A stretch of 64,000 bases of DNA, taken from assembly GCF_021278985.1 (NCBI RefSeq), contig NZ_CP082833.1, positions 1,364,001 to 1,428,000 on the forward strand, read 5' to 3'. The stretch's first letter is position 1, and each line of letters opens with the position of its first letter. The notes under the pieces are model-generated. The model searched no databases. It worked only from the letters and a program-made list of their open reading frames with translations, and had not been told where the DNA came from. Positions 19,670 to 29,713 of this stretch are shown piece by piece. The translations under genes and the position numbers were made by a program. The DNA is from Citrobacter rodentium NBRC 105723 = DSM 16636. GTDB lineage: Bacteria; Pseudomonadota; Gammaproteobacteria; Enterobacterales; Enterobacteriaceae.

Positions 19670-19767
19670 AATCTGGATCAAGCTGAAAATTGAAACACAG
19701 AACAACGAGAGTTGTTCGTGAGTCTCTCAATTTCGCAATCATGAAGTGAAACATCTTCGGGTTGTGA

Positions 19768-22755
<2,988 letters not shown>

Positions 22756-22815
22756 ACAACGCCGAAGATGTTTTGGCGGTTGAGAGAAGATTTTCAGTTC
22801 TGATACAGATTAGCG

Positions 22816-22935
22816 GAAACGAAAGATTTTGCGCTGAGGCAAGGCGGCAAGCGAAGGAAAGGAAGGAGCATACTGAAGTATGTGACTGACTTTACGAGCG
22901 CAGGCAACGCAGCATCAGTGAAAAAGATTCGTTTC
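22816..22935 (+). repeat. Stem-loop insert in the 23S-5S spacer
   Basis: The 23S-5S spacer (22756-22947) is 192 bases, about twice the usual E. coli length. The extra block is framed by GAAACGAA (22816-22823) and its complement TTCGTTTC (22928-22935), with further imperfect pairing inward and a terminal hairpin CATACT-GA-AGTATG (22869-22882). It resembles the roughly 100-base ribosomal spacer loop (rsl) blocks described in enterobacterial rRNA spacers; that match is from memory and not computed. Confidence 0.6.
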
Positions 22936-22947
22936 TGACACAGAATT

Positions 22948-23067
22948 TGCCTGGCGGCACTAGCGCGGTGGTCCCACCTGACCCCATGCCGAACTCAGAA
23001 GTGAAACGCCGTAGCGCCGATGGTAGTGTGGGGTCTCCCCATGCGAGAGTAGGGAACTGCCAGGCAT
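22948..23067 (+). rRNA. rrf: 5S ribosomal RNA
   Basis: The 120-base gene runs from TGCCTGGCGGCACTAGCG to AACTGCCAGGCAT. It has the paired termini TGCCTGGC/GCCAGGCA and the conserved CCGAACTCAGAAGTGAAACG segment. Confidence 0.98.
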
Positions 23068-23119
23068 CAAATTAAGCAGTAAACTGATGTAAAAATCAGT
23101 GGTTGTAGAAAAATTCGGT

Positions 23120-23196
23120 GGAGCGGTAGTTCAGTTGGTTAGAATACCTGCCTGTCACGCAGGGGGTCGCGGGTTCGAGTCCCGTCCGTTCCGCCA
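23120..23196 (+). tRNA. aspT: tRNA-Asp (anticodon GTC)
   Basis: This 77-base cloverleaf begins GGAGCGGTAGTTCAGTTGG, has CTGTCACGC in the anticodon arm and ends with CCA. It is distal in the rRNA operon, as aspT is in E. coli rrnC. Confidence 0.98.
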
Positions 23197-23204
23197 CCCT
23201 AATT

Positions 23205-23280
23205 AGGGGCGTAGTTCAATTGGTAGAGCACCGGTCTCCAAAACCGGGTGTTGGGAGTTCGAGTCTCTCCGCCCCTGCCA
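23205..23280 (+). tRNA. trpT: tRNA-Trp (anticodon CCA)
   Basis: This 76-base cloverleaf begins AGGGGCGTAGTTCAATTGG, has TCTCCAAAA as the anticodon loop and ends GCCA. The aspT-trpT pair after 5S marks this as the rrnC-equivalent operon. Confidence 0.98.
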
Positions 23281-23286
23281 TAAAAT

Positions 23287-23316
23287 AATCCTTAGCATTT
23301 GCTAAGGATTTTTTTT
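23287..23316 (+). terminator. Rho-independent terminator of the rRNA operon
   Basis: A ten-base stem, AATCCTTAGC / GCTAAGGATT, with an ATTT loop is followed by an unbroken run of T residues, directly after trpT. Confidence 0.93.
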
Positions 23317-23371
23317 GCCTCTGAAATACCTTCGCCCCTTTTCTTATGGCATCCCTGCCAGCTTATTTCTC

Positions 23372-24205
23372 TTATTCAGCCAGCACGTTAGTCTTCAAAA
23401 GATCTCTGATAAGCGTATGTTTATCGCTGTTTTGCAGCCATATTGCGTAAAGTGGCCGTATTAACGTTTTGCTGTCGGCAACCGTGTGCAGTCCGCCTTT
23501 CTCTTTAGCCCATTTCGTGGGTAGCCAGGTGCACCCGTTCAGCACAGGCAAATGCTGCCTGGCCAGCTCAGCTGAACTGGTTGTCAGCACCGGTACTTCA
23601 TCTGCGGCGATCAATCCGGCTTCGTGCTGTTGAAAATCCGGTCCCCATTCCAGACGCAGATAATTCAGCGCATCCTTTGTTGTTGACGGGCGTGAACAAT
23701 ACAATGCCAGCATGAACTGTCCCAGTAGCTGACTGCTGAATTCATCCATTTTAGGGGCTTCGGTGGTAATAAGCAGATCAAGCTGGCGTTCGTGCAGCTG
23801 TTTTACCAGCGACTGGCGTTGAGCAATTCGCGCTTCAAACTGCAGACTGGCTTGCGGTTCCTGAGTCTGATAGAGACGTCCCAGCCATTCATTGAGCATA
23901 CATTCCCACAGAGAAGCACTGGCGCCGATAGAGAACTCGTTATGCCGTGACGTATGGGCAACCTCCTTACGCGCCGCCTGCCATGTATTCATCAGCGTTT
24001 CGGCATAGGGTAAGAGTTTCTCACCGGCGGCAGTTAAGCGGATATTGTTTCTGTGCCGGGTAAAAAGGTTCACACCGAGCTGGTTTTCCAGCTGTCTGAT
24101 GCGAAAGCTTACGGCCGACTGCGTCAAATAGAGCGCTTCCGCAGCCCTGCCAAAATGGCGCGTCCGGCTTACTTCCAGGAAAGTTTTTAACAATTCCGTA
24201 TCCAC
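23372..24205 (-). CDS. hdfR: LysR-family regulator HdfR
   Basis: HdfR is a LysR-type regulator. In E. coli it represses the flagellar master operon flhDC and acts on gltBD. The 277-residue protein is two residues shorter than E. coli HdfR. It has the N-terminal winged helix-turn-helix (residues 1-60, with AAEALYLTQSAVSFRIRQLE) and the two-lobed effector domain. The start codon is GTG at 24205. The gene is divergent from maoP across 118 bases and faces the rRNA terminator. Confidence 0.96.
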   Translation of the reverse strand: MDTELLKTFLEVSRTRHFGRAAEALYLTQSAVSFRIRQLENQLGVNLFTRHRNNIRLTAAGEKLLPYAETLMNTWQAARKEVAHTSRHNEFSIGASASLWECMLNEWLGRLYQTQEPQASLQFEARIAQRQSLVKQLHERQLDLLITTEAPKMDEFSSQLLGQFMLALYCSRPSTTKDALNYLRLEWGPDFQQHEAGLIAADEVPVLTTSSAELARQHLPVLNGCTWLPTKWAKEKGGLHTVADSKTLIRPLYAIWLQNSDKHTLIRDLLKTNVLAE

Positions 24206-24323
24206 AGTGCTCTCCGCAAAATTATTTGTCGTTATGATTTAAATGTTTTGTTTTACACTCTGTCAAGCGTAACTAATACTCCGCGCCATAAATAGCTCGG
24301 CCAAAGAATTAGGAGCGTGCAGG

Positions 24324-24662
24324 ATGGCGGAAAGCTTTACGACGACTAATCGATATTTCGACAACAAATATTATCCACGCGGGTTCTCTCGTCATGGTGA
24401 TTTCACCATCAAAGAGGCGCAACTGCTTGAACGTCATGGTTATGCCTTCAACGAGCTGAATCTGGGCAAACGTGAGCCGGTTACCGAAGAGGAGAAACTC
24501 TTTGTGGCGGTATGCCGTGGTGAGCGCGAGCCGGTGACCGAAGCGGAACGTGTATGGTCCAAATACATGTCGCGCATCAAGCGTCCAAAACGTTTCCACA
24601 CGCTGTCTGGCGGTAAGCCGCAGATGGAAGGCGCTGAAGACTACACAGAGTCTGATGACTAA
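24324..24662 (+). CDS. maoP: Macrodomain Ori organisation protein MaoP (YifE)
   Basis: MaoP acts with the short DNA site maoS to shape the Ori macrodomain of the E. coli chromosome, so its position near oriC is meaningful. The 112-residue protein is charged and has no membrane segment. The conserved features are the N-terminal FDNKYYPRGFSRHGDFT and repeated REPVTE motifs near residues 50 and 68. AGGAG at 24311-24315 is the likely ribosome binding site. I could not place maoS by eye. Confidence 0.96.
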   Translation: MAESFTTTNRYFDNKYYPRGFSRHGDFTIKEAQLLERHGYAFNELNLGKREPVTEEEKLFVAVCRGEREPVTEAERVWSKYMSRIKRPKRFHTLSGGKPQMEGAEDYTESDD

Positions 24663-24664
24663 TG

Positions 24665-24690
24665 AAAAAAGGGCGTAAGCCCTTTTTTTA
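24665..24690 (+). terminator. Rho-independent terminator after maoP
   Basis: AAAAAAGGGC-GTAA-GCCCTTTTTTT forms an A/T-flanked hairpin that can work on both strands. Its right arm overlaps the ancestral 3' end of comM, so it probably terminates both convergent genes. Confidence 0.9.
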
Positions 24691-24747
24691 CGTCAGTAGT
24701 TTTTGCAGGTGAGCAAGCAGACGATCGATCGCCCGGTAGCTGACCGC

Positions 24748-26208
24748 CTACTGCAAGTGCCGGCGTGTAATCTCCTCCGCCTGTTCAAGATCGGCAATGG
24801 TCCTCGATACTTTCAATAGCCGCTGCCACGCCCGTATTGATAACCCGAGATGGATAAGCGTCTCCTCCAGCCACTGCGAATCCTCAGCAGCCAGCGAACA
24901 ATACTGGCGAATCTCCCTGCTGTGTAAATGTGCATTCAGTTTGCCCTGGCGCTGATACTGGCGCGACTGTGCGGCGATGACCCGCCGTTTTACCGTATCG
25001 CTACTTTCCCCTTTGAGCTCCGTTTGCCTGAGAATGCCAGGCGGCAGTAAAGGGATCTCCAGTGAGAGATCAAAGCGATCAAGAAACGGACCGGAGAGTC
25101 GGGCGAGATAGCGCAGCGTCTGTTCGGGCGTACAGCGGTTATGATTGCCCTGATAATGCCCCGTAGGGCTGGGATTCATAGCCGCAACCAGCTGAAAGCG
25201 GGCGGGATAAGTGATCTTGGCTCGCGTACGCGAAAGATGAATCTGACCGGATTCAATGGGTTCACGTAGCGCATCCAGGGTGCGGCGTTCAAATTCGGGT
25301 AATTCATCCAGAAAAAGTATGCCGTTATGCGCCAGCGATATTTCTCCCGGCGCGGGGATTGAGCCGCCGCCGACCATTGCCGTCAGGGATGCGCTGTGAT
25401 GCGGCGCCCGAAAAGGGCGTTGTTTCCACTGCTTTTGCACACAGGTTGCGTTGACCAGGCTGAGGATAGCCGCGCTCTCCTGCGCCTCCTCGTTGCTCAG
25501 CGGCGGCAAAAGTCCATTGAGACGGCTGGCCAGCATCGTTTTCCCTGTACCTGGTGGACCTATCAACAGCAGGTTATGTCCGCCTGCCGCCGTAATTTCG
25601 AGACTGCGTTTACCTTGCTCCTGACCAATGATATCGCGCAGATCCTCATGCGTAGCGCAGGGCGCAGCTTCACTGGCGGTGGGATGATCAAGCGACTGCT
25701 TTCCTTCCAGAAAAGCGCAGACGGCCTGCAAATGATCGGCCACCAGGCAGCCATCGCCACCAATAAGCCCGACTTCCTCTTCGTTCTCTTTGGCGACAAT
25801 GATGCCTCTTCCTGCCCGTATCGCTTCCGTTGCGCTGGATATGGCGCCAGGAACGCCGCGTAGCGCGCCTGTAAGCGCTAATTCGCCCACTAACTCGTAT
25901 TGATTAAGCCTATGGGTTGTAAGCTGTTCTGAAGCCGCCAGAAGCGCGACAGCGATAGGTAAATCGTACCTTCCTCCCTCTTTCGGCAGATCGGCCGGAG
26001 CCAGGTTAATGGTGATTTTTTTCGCCGGAAATTCATAACCGCTATTGATGATGGCGCTACGCACCCGGTCGCGAGCCTCTTTAACGGTGGTTTCCGGCAA
26101 ACCCACCAGGGTTAAACCGGGCAGACCATTACTGATATGAACTTCGATAGTGATGGCTGGGGCGTGAACGCCAAGCGCAGCTCGCGTATGAACAATAGAC
26201 AGTGACAT
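24748..26208 (-). CDS. comM: Mg-chelatase-like AAA ATPase ComM (YifB), shortened by an amber codon
   Basis: ComM is a hexameric helicase that promotes branch migration during natural transformation in Vibrio and Acinetobacter; its role in E. coli (YifB) is unclear. The 486-residue frame has an N-terminal ChlI domain (residues 1-120), Walker A GPPGTGKT near residue 217, Walker B in ILFLDELPEF and most of the C-terminal Mg-chelatase domain. It stops at TAG (24750-24748), where E. coli has a glutamate codon. Reading on in frame gives twenty more residues that match E. coli (AVSYRAIDRLL and so on) to a TAA at 24690-24688, and restores exactly 506 residues. The lost segment includes the conserved YRAIDR motif, so activity is doubtful. 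Confidence 0.92.
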   Translation of the reverse strand: MSLSIVHTRAALGVHAPAITIEVHISNGLPGLTLVGLPETTVKEARDRVRSAIINSGYEFPAKKITINLAPADLPKEGGRYDLPIAVALLAASEQLTTHRLNQYELVGELALTGALRGVPGAISSATEAIRAGRGIIVAKENEEEVGLIGGDGCLVADHLQAVCAFLEGKQSLDHPTASEAAPCATHEDLRDIIGQEQGKRSLEITAAGGHNLLLIGPPGTGKTMLASRLNGLLPPLSNEEAQESAAILSLVNATCVQKQWKQRPFRAPHHSASLTAMVGGGSIPAPGEISLAHNGILFLDELPEFERRTLDALREPIESGQIHLSRTRAKITYPARFQLVAAMNPSPTGHYQGNHNRCTPEQTLRYLARLSGPFLDRFDLSLEIPLLPPGILRQTELKGESSDTVKRRVIAAQSRQYQRQGKLNAHLHSREIRQYCSLAAEDSQWLEETLIHLGLSIRAWQRLLKVSRTIADLEQAEEITRRHLQ

Positions 26209-26559
26209 AGATCCTCCCGATGCCGCTATTATGGCGGAGTATGATTTCTCTATATCGCGTCAAATTGCGTTTTTTCGACGCGCATTCCAGGAAGTTTTTA
26301 TGTTTTCAGCCGATTGTGAAGGCCTTGGGAAGTCGCTCGCAGACGCACTTTTTGCCGGATCGCGCAGTAAAAAAGTCCTGAACCAGACAAACGATAAGTG
26401 AAATTTTTTCAGTTTTTGTTTTTTCTATAAAAAACAAACTGTTTCAGCAAAATTGTCAGCGAAGCCAGAAACAGGTCCATAAAAAATTCTTGTGCTATCG
26501 GTAAATACTATGGTAACTCTTTAGGCATTCCTTCGAACAAGATGCAAGAACAGACAACA
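26209..26559 (+). promoter_or_regulatory. comM-ilvL intergenic region with the ilv promoter
   Basis: These 351 bases hold no convincing gene. The AT-rich stretch 26400-26480 resembles the upstream activating and IHF-binding region of the E. coli ilv promoter, and TTGTGC near 26489 may be a -35 element. I did not find a strong -10 match, so the promoter position stays approximate. Confidence 0.45.
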
Positions 26560-26658
26560 ATGACAGCCCTTCTACGAGTGATTAGCTTGGTCGTGATTAG
26601 CGTGGTGGTGATTATTATCCCACCGTGCGGGGCTGCACTTGGACGAGGAAAGGCTTAG
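26560..26658 (+). CDS. ilvL: ilv operon leader peptide IlvL
   Basis: This 32-residue peptide begins MTALLRVISLVVISVVVIII and ends GRGKA. It contains five Ile, six Val and four Leu residues. Ribosome stalling at these codons when charged tRNA is short prevents formation of the terminator at 26682-26713 and allows transcription of ilvXGMEDA. It is nearly identical to the E. coli leader. Confidence 0.97.
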   Translation: MTALLRVISLVVISVVVIIIPPCGAALGRGKA

Positions 26659-26681
26659 AAATCAAGCCTTAACGAACTAAG

Positions 26682-26713
26682 ACCCCCGCACCGAAAGGTC
26701 CGGGGTTTTTTTT
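26682..26713 (+). terminator. ilv attenuator
   Basis: The hairpin ACCCCCGCACC-GAAA-GGTCCGGGGT is followed by eight T residues, 24 bases after the ilvL stop. It is the rho-independent terminator controlled by ilvL translation. Confidence 0.95.
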
Positions 26714-26743
26714 GACCTTAAAAACAGAAATGAGGAGCAGGAA

Positions 26744-26794
26744 ATGAACAATAGCATAAAACTCTGTTTCTCAGGATTTATGACGGGGAACTAA
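26744..26794 (+). CDS. ilvX: Small protein IlvX
   Basis: This 16-residue frame reads MNNSIKLCFSGFMTGN, behind the ribosome binding site GAGGAGCAGG. It aligns with E. coli IlvX over its whole length with a few changes. Its stop is two bases before the ilvG start, which suggests coupling. The function is unknown; it may set the translation of ilvG. Confidence 0.88.
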   Translation: MNNSIKLCFSGFMTGN

Positions 26795-26796
26795 CT

Positions 26797-28443
26797 ATGA
26801 ACGGAGCACAGTGGGTGGTACACGCGTTGCGTGCGCAGGGTGTCGAGACAGTATTCGGCTACCCCGGCGGTGCCATAATGCCGGTCTACGACGCATTGTA
26901 TGACGGCGGCGTGGAACACCTGCTGTGCCGCCACGAACAGGGCGCAGCGATGGCCGCGATCGGTTATGCCCGCGCTACTGGTAAAACCGGGGTCTGTATT
27001 GCCACTTCCGGTCCGGGAGCGACCAACCTGATCACCGGACTGGCGGATGCGCTGCTGGATTCCGTTCCGGTAGTGGCGATCACCGGCCAGGTTTCTGCCC
27101 CGTTCATCGGCACCGATGCCTTTCAGGAAGTCGACGTTCTTGGGCTTTCCCTGGCCTGCACGAAGCACAGTTTTCTGGTGCAGTCGCTGGAGGAACTGCC
27201 GCGTATCATGGCCGAGGCGTTTGAAGTGGCCAGTTCCGGCCGTCCCGGACCCGTTCTGGTCGATATTCCGAAAGACATTCAGTTAGCCAGCGGCGCGCTG
27301 GAACCTTATTTCACCACCGTCGAAAGCGAAGCGGTTTTCCCTTATGCCGATGTTGAACAGGCCCGCGCTATGCTGGCGCAGGCGCAAAAACCGATGCTGT
27401 ATGTCGGCGGCGGCGTAGGGATGGCGCAGGCAGTGCCGGCGCTGCGCGAGTTTCTGGCAGTAACGCAGATGCCCGTCACCTGCACGCTGAAAGGTCTGGG
27501 CGCCGTCGAGGCGGATTATCCGTACTATCTGGGTATGTTGGGCATGCATGGCGCCAAAGCGGCGAACTTCGCGGTCCAGGAGTGCGATTTGCTGATTGCA
27601 GTAGGCGCACGTTTTGATGACCGGGTGACGGGTAAGCTGAATACTTTCGCACCGCACGCCAGCGTGATCCATATGGATATAGACCCGGCAGAACTGAATA
27701 AATTGCGTCAGGCGCACGTTGCCTTGCAGGGCGATCTGAACAGGCTGCTGTCTGCGCTGCAGCAAACGATAAGCATCGATGCATGGCGTCAACATAACGC
27801 GGCGCTGCGGGCGGAACATGCCTGGCGCTACGACCATCCGGGAGAGGCCATTTACGCGCCGCTGCTGCTGAAACAGCTTTCTGAGCGTAAACCCGCTGAC
27901 AGCGTAGTGACGACCGACGTTGGTCAGCATCAGATGTGGTCAGCGCAGCACATGAGCTACAGTCGTCCGGAAAATTTCATCACCTCCAGCGGCCTGGGTA
28001 CGATGGGCTTTGGCTTACCGGCTGCGGTAGGGGCGCAGGTTGCGCGTCCTGACGATACCGTAATCTGTATCTCCGGTGACGGCTCTTTCATGATGAACGT
28101 TCAGGAGCTGGGCACCGTGAAACGCAAACAGCTGCCGTTGAAAATTGTTTTGCTCGACAACCAACGGTTAGGGATGGTCCGACAGTGGCAGCAGCTGTTT
28201 TTCGAGGAACGCTATAGCGAAACCACCCTGACCGATAACCCCGATTTCCTTATGTTAGCCAGCGCCTTCGGCATACCTGGCCAACACATCACCCGTAAAG
28301 ACCAGGTTGAAGCGGCGCTCGACACCATGCTGAACAGTGAGGGGCCATACCTGCTTCATGTCTCAATCGACGAACTTGAGAACGTCTGGCCACTGGTGCC
28401 GCCTGGCGCCAGCAACTCAGAAATGCTGGAGAAATCATCATGA
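26797..28443 (+). CDS. ilvG: Acetolactate synthase II large subunit IlvG
   Basis: IlvG joins two pyruvates, or pyruvate and 2-oxobutyrate, to form acetolactate or acetohydroxybutyrate, the first common step of valine and isoleucine synthesis. The 548-residue frame is complete, unlike E. coli K-12, where a frameshift inactivates it. The ThDP-activating glutamate lies in CRHEQGA near residue 47, and the ThDP motif is GDGSFMMNVQE near residue 428. Isozyme II resists valine inhibition. Its stop overlaps the ilvM start by four bases. Confidence 0.98.
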   Translation: MNGAQWVVHALRAQGVETVFGYPGGAIMPVYDALYDGGVEHLLCRHEQGAAMAAIGYARATGKTGVCIATSGPGATNLITGLADALLDSVPVVAITGQVSAPFIGTDAFQEVDVLGLSLACTKHSFLVQSLEELPRIMAEAFEVASSGRPGPVLVDIPKDIQLASGALEPYFTTVESEAVFPYADVEQARAMLAQAQKPMLYVGGGVGMAQAVPALREFLAVTQMPVTCTLKGLGAVEADYPYYLGMLGMHGAKAANFAVQECDLLIAVGARFDDRVTGKLNTFAPHASVIHMDIDPAELNKLRQAHVALQGDLNRLLSALQQTISIDAWRQHNAALRAEHAWRYDHPGEAIYAPLLLKQLSERKPADSVVTTDVGQHQMWSAQHMSYSRPENFITSSGLGTMGFGLPAAVGAQVARPDDTVICISGDGSFMMNVQELGTVKRKQLPLKIVLLDNQRLGMVRQWQQLFFEERYSETTLTDNPDFLMLASAFGIPGQHITRKDQVEAALDTMLNSEGPYLLHVSIDELENVWPLVPPGASNSEMLEKSS

Positions 28444-28703
28444 TGCAACATCAGGTCGCTGTAGAAGCTCGCTTTAATCCAGAAACATTAGAACGCGTTT
28501 TACGTGTGGTCCGCCATCGCGGTTTTCAGGTCTGCGCCATGAATATGGAAGCGGCCAGCGACGCGCAAAACATAAATATCGAATTGACCGTTGCCAGCCC
28601 ACGGTCGGTCGACTTACTGTTTAGTCAGTTAACAAAGCTGGCAGACGTTGCGCATGTCGCTATCTGCCAGAGCACAACCACATCACAACAAATCCGCGCC
28701 TGA
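28440..28703 (+). CDS. ilvM: Acetolactate synthase II regulatory subunit IlvM
   Basis: IlvM is the 87-residue ACT-type small subunit that IlvG needs for activity and stability. It begins MMQHQVAVEARFNPETLERV and is close to E. coli IlvM throughout. Translation is coupled to ilvG by an ATGA overlap. ilvE follows 18 bases later. Confidence 0.97.
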   Translation: MMQHQVAVEARFNPETLERVLRVVRHRGFQVCAMNMEAASDAQNINIELTVASPRSVDLLFSQLTKLADVAHVAICQSTTTSQQIRA

Positions 28704-28721
28704 GCGCGACAGGAAGAAAAA

Positions 28722-29651
28722 ATGACGACGAAAAAAGCTGATTACATTTGGTTCAATGGTGAGATGGTTCGCTGGGAGGACGCGAAAGTCCACGTGATGT
28801 CCCACGCGCTGCATTACGGTACATCTGTGTTTGAAGGTATCCGTTGCTACGATTCTCACAAAGGGCCGGTGGTGTTCCGTCATCGTGAACACATGCAGCG
28901 TCTGCATGATTCAGCCAAAATCTATCGTTTCCCGGTTTCCCGGAGCGTGGATGAACTGATGGAAGCCTGCCGTGAAGTGATTCGTAAAAACAATCTGACC
29001 AGCGCCTACATTCGTCCACTGGTATTTGTTGGCGACGTTGGAATGGGCGTGAATCCGCCTGAAGGATACACCACCGACGTGATCATCGCCGCGTTCCCGT
29101 GGGGCGCTTACCTGGGCGCAGAAGCGCTGGAGCAGGGGATCGACGCGATGGTTTCTTCCTGGAACCGTGCGGCGCCGAATACCATCCCGACCGCGGCGAA
29201 AGCGGGCGGCAACTACCTCTCCTCGCTGCTGGTCGGCAGCGAAGCGCGTCGTCACGGCTATCAGGAGGGGATTGCGCTGGATGTGAATGGTTATATCTCC
29301 GAAGGCGCAGGCGAAAACCTGTTTGAAGTGAAAGATGGCGTACTGTTTACGCCGCCGTTTACCTCCTCTGCGCTGCCGGGCATCACCCGCGACGCGATCA
29401 TTAAACTGGCGAAAGATCTGGGCATTGAAGTACGCGAACAGGTGTTGTCACGCGAATCCCTGTATCTGGCGGACGAAGTCTTTATGTCCGGCACCGCCGC
29501 GGAAATTACCCCGGTTCGCAGCGTCGACGGCATTCAGGTCGGCGAAGGCCGCTGCGGCCCGGTAACAAAACGCATCCAGCAGGCTTTCTTTGGCCTCTTT
29601 ACCGGTGAAACCGAAGATAAATACGGCTGGTTGGATCAGGTTAATCACTAA
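28722..29651 (+). CDS. ilvE: Branched-chain amino acid aminotransferase IlvE
   Basis: IlvE performs the last step of valine, isoleucine and leucine synthesis, moving an amino group from glutamate with pyridoxal phosphate. The 309-residue protein is a fold-type IV enzyme. The Schiff-base lysine lies in TAAKAGGNYLSS near residue 160, and the cofactor phosphate-binding segment is MSGTAAEITPVR near residue 255. It equals E. coli IlvE in length. Confidence 0.98.
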   Translation: MTTKKADYIWFNGEMVRWEDAKVHVMSHALHYGTSVFEGIRCYDSHKGPVVFRHREHMQRLHDSAKIYRFPVSRSVDELMEACREVIRKNNLTSAYIRPLVFVGDVGMGVNPPEGYTTDVIIAAFPWGAYLGAEALEQGIDAMVSSWNRAAPNTIPTAAKAGGNYLSSLLVGSEARRHGYQEGIALDVNGYISEGAGENLFEVKDGVLFTPPFTSSALPGITRDAIIKLAKDLGIEVREQVLSRESLYLADEVFMSGTAAEITPVRSVDGIQVGEGRCGPVTKRIQQAFFGLFTGETEDKYGWLDQVNH

Positions 29652-29713
29652 GAATAAAAAATGGGACGGCACGCACCGCCCCGTTTAACAGACAGACACT
29701 GGGAGTAAAAAGC

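Noticed and set aside
23281..23371. tRNA-Trp 3' end as an integration attachment site
   Set aside because: No duplicated tRNA end or integrase lies nearby, and the gene order after it is the same as in E. coli.
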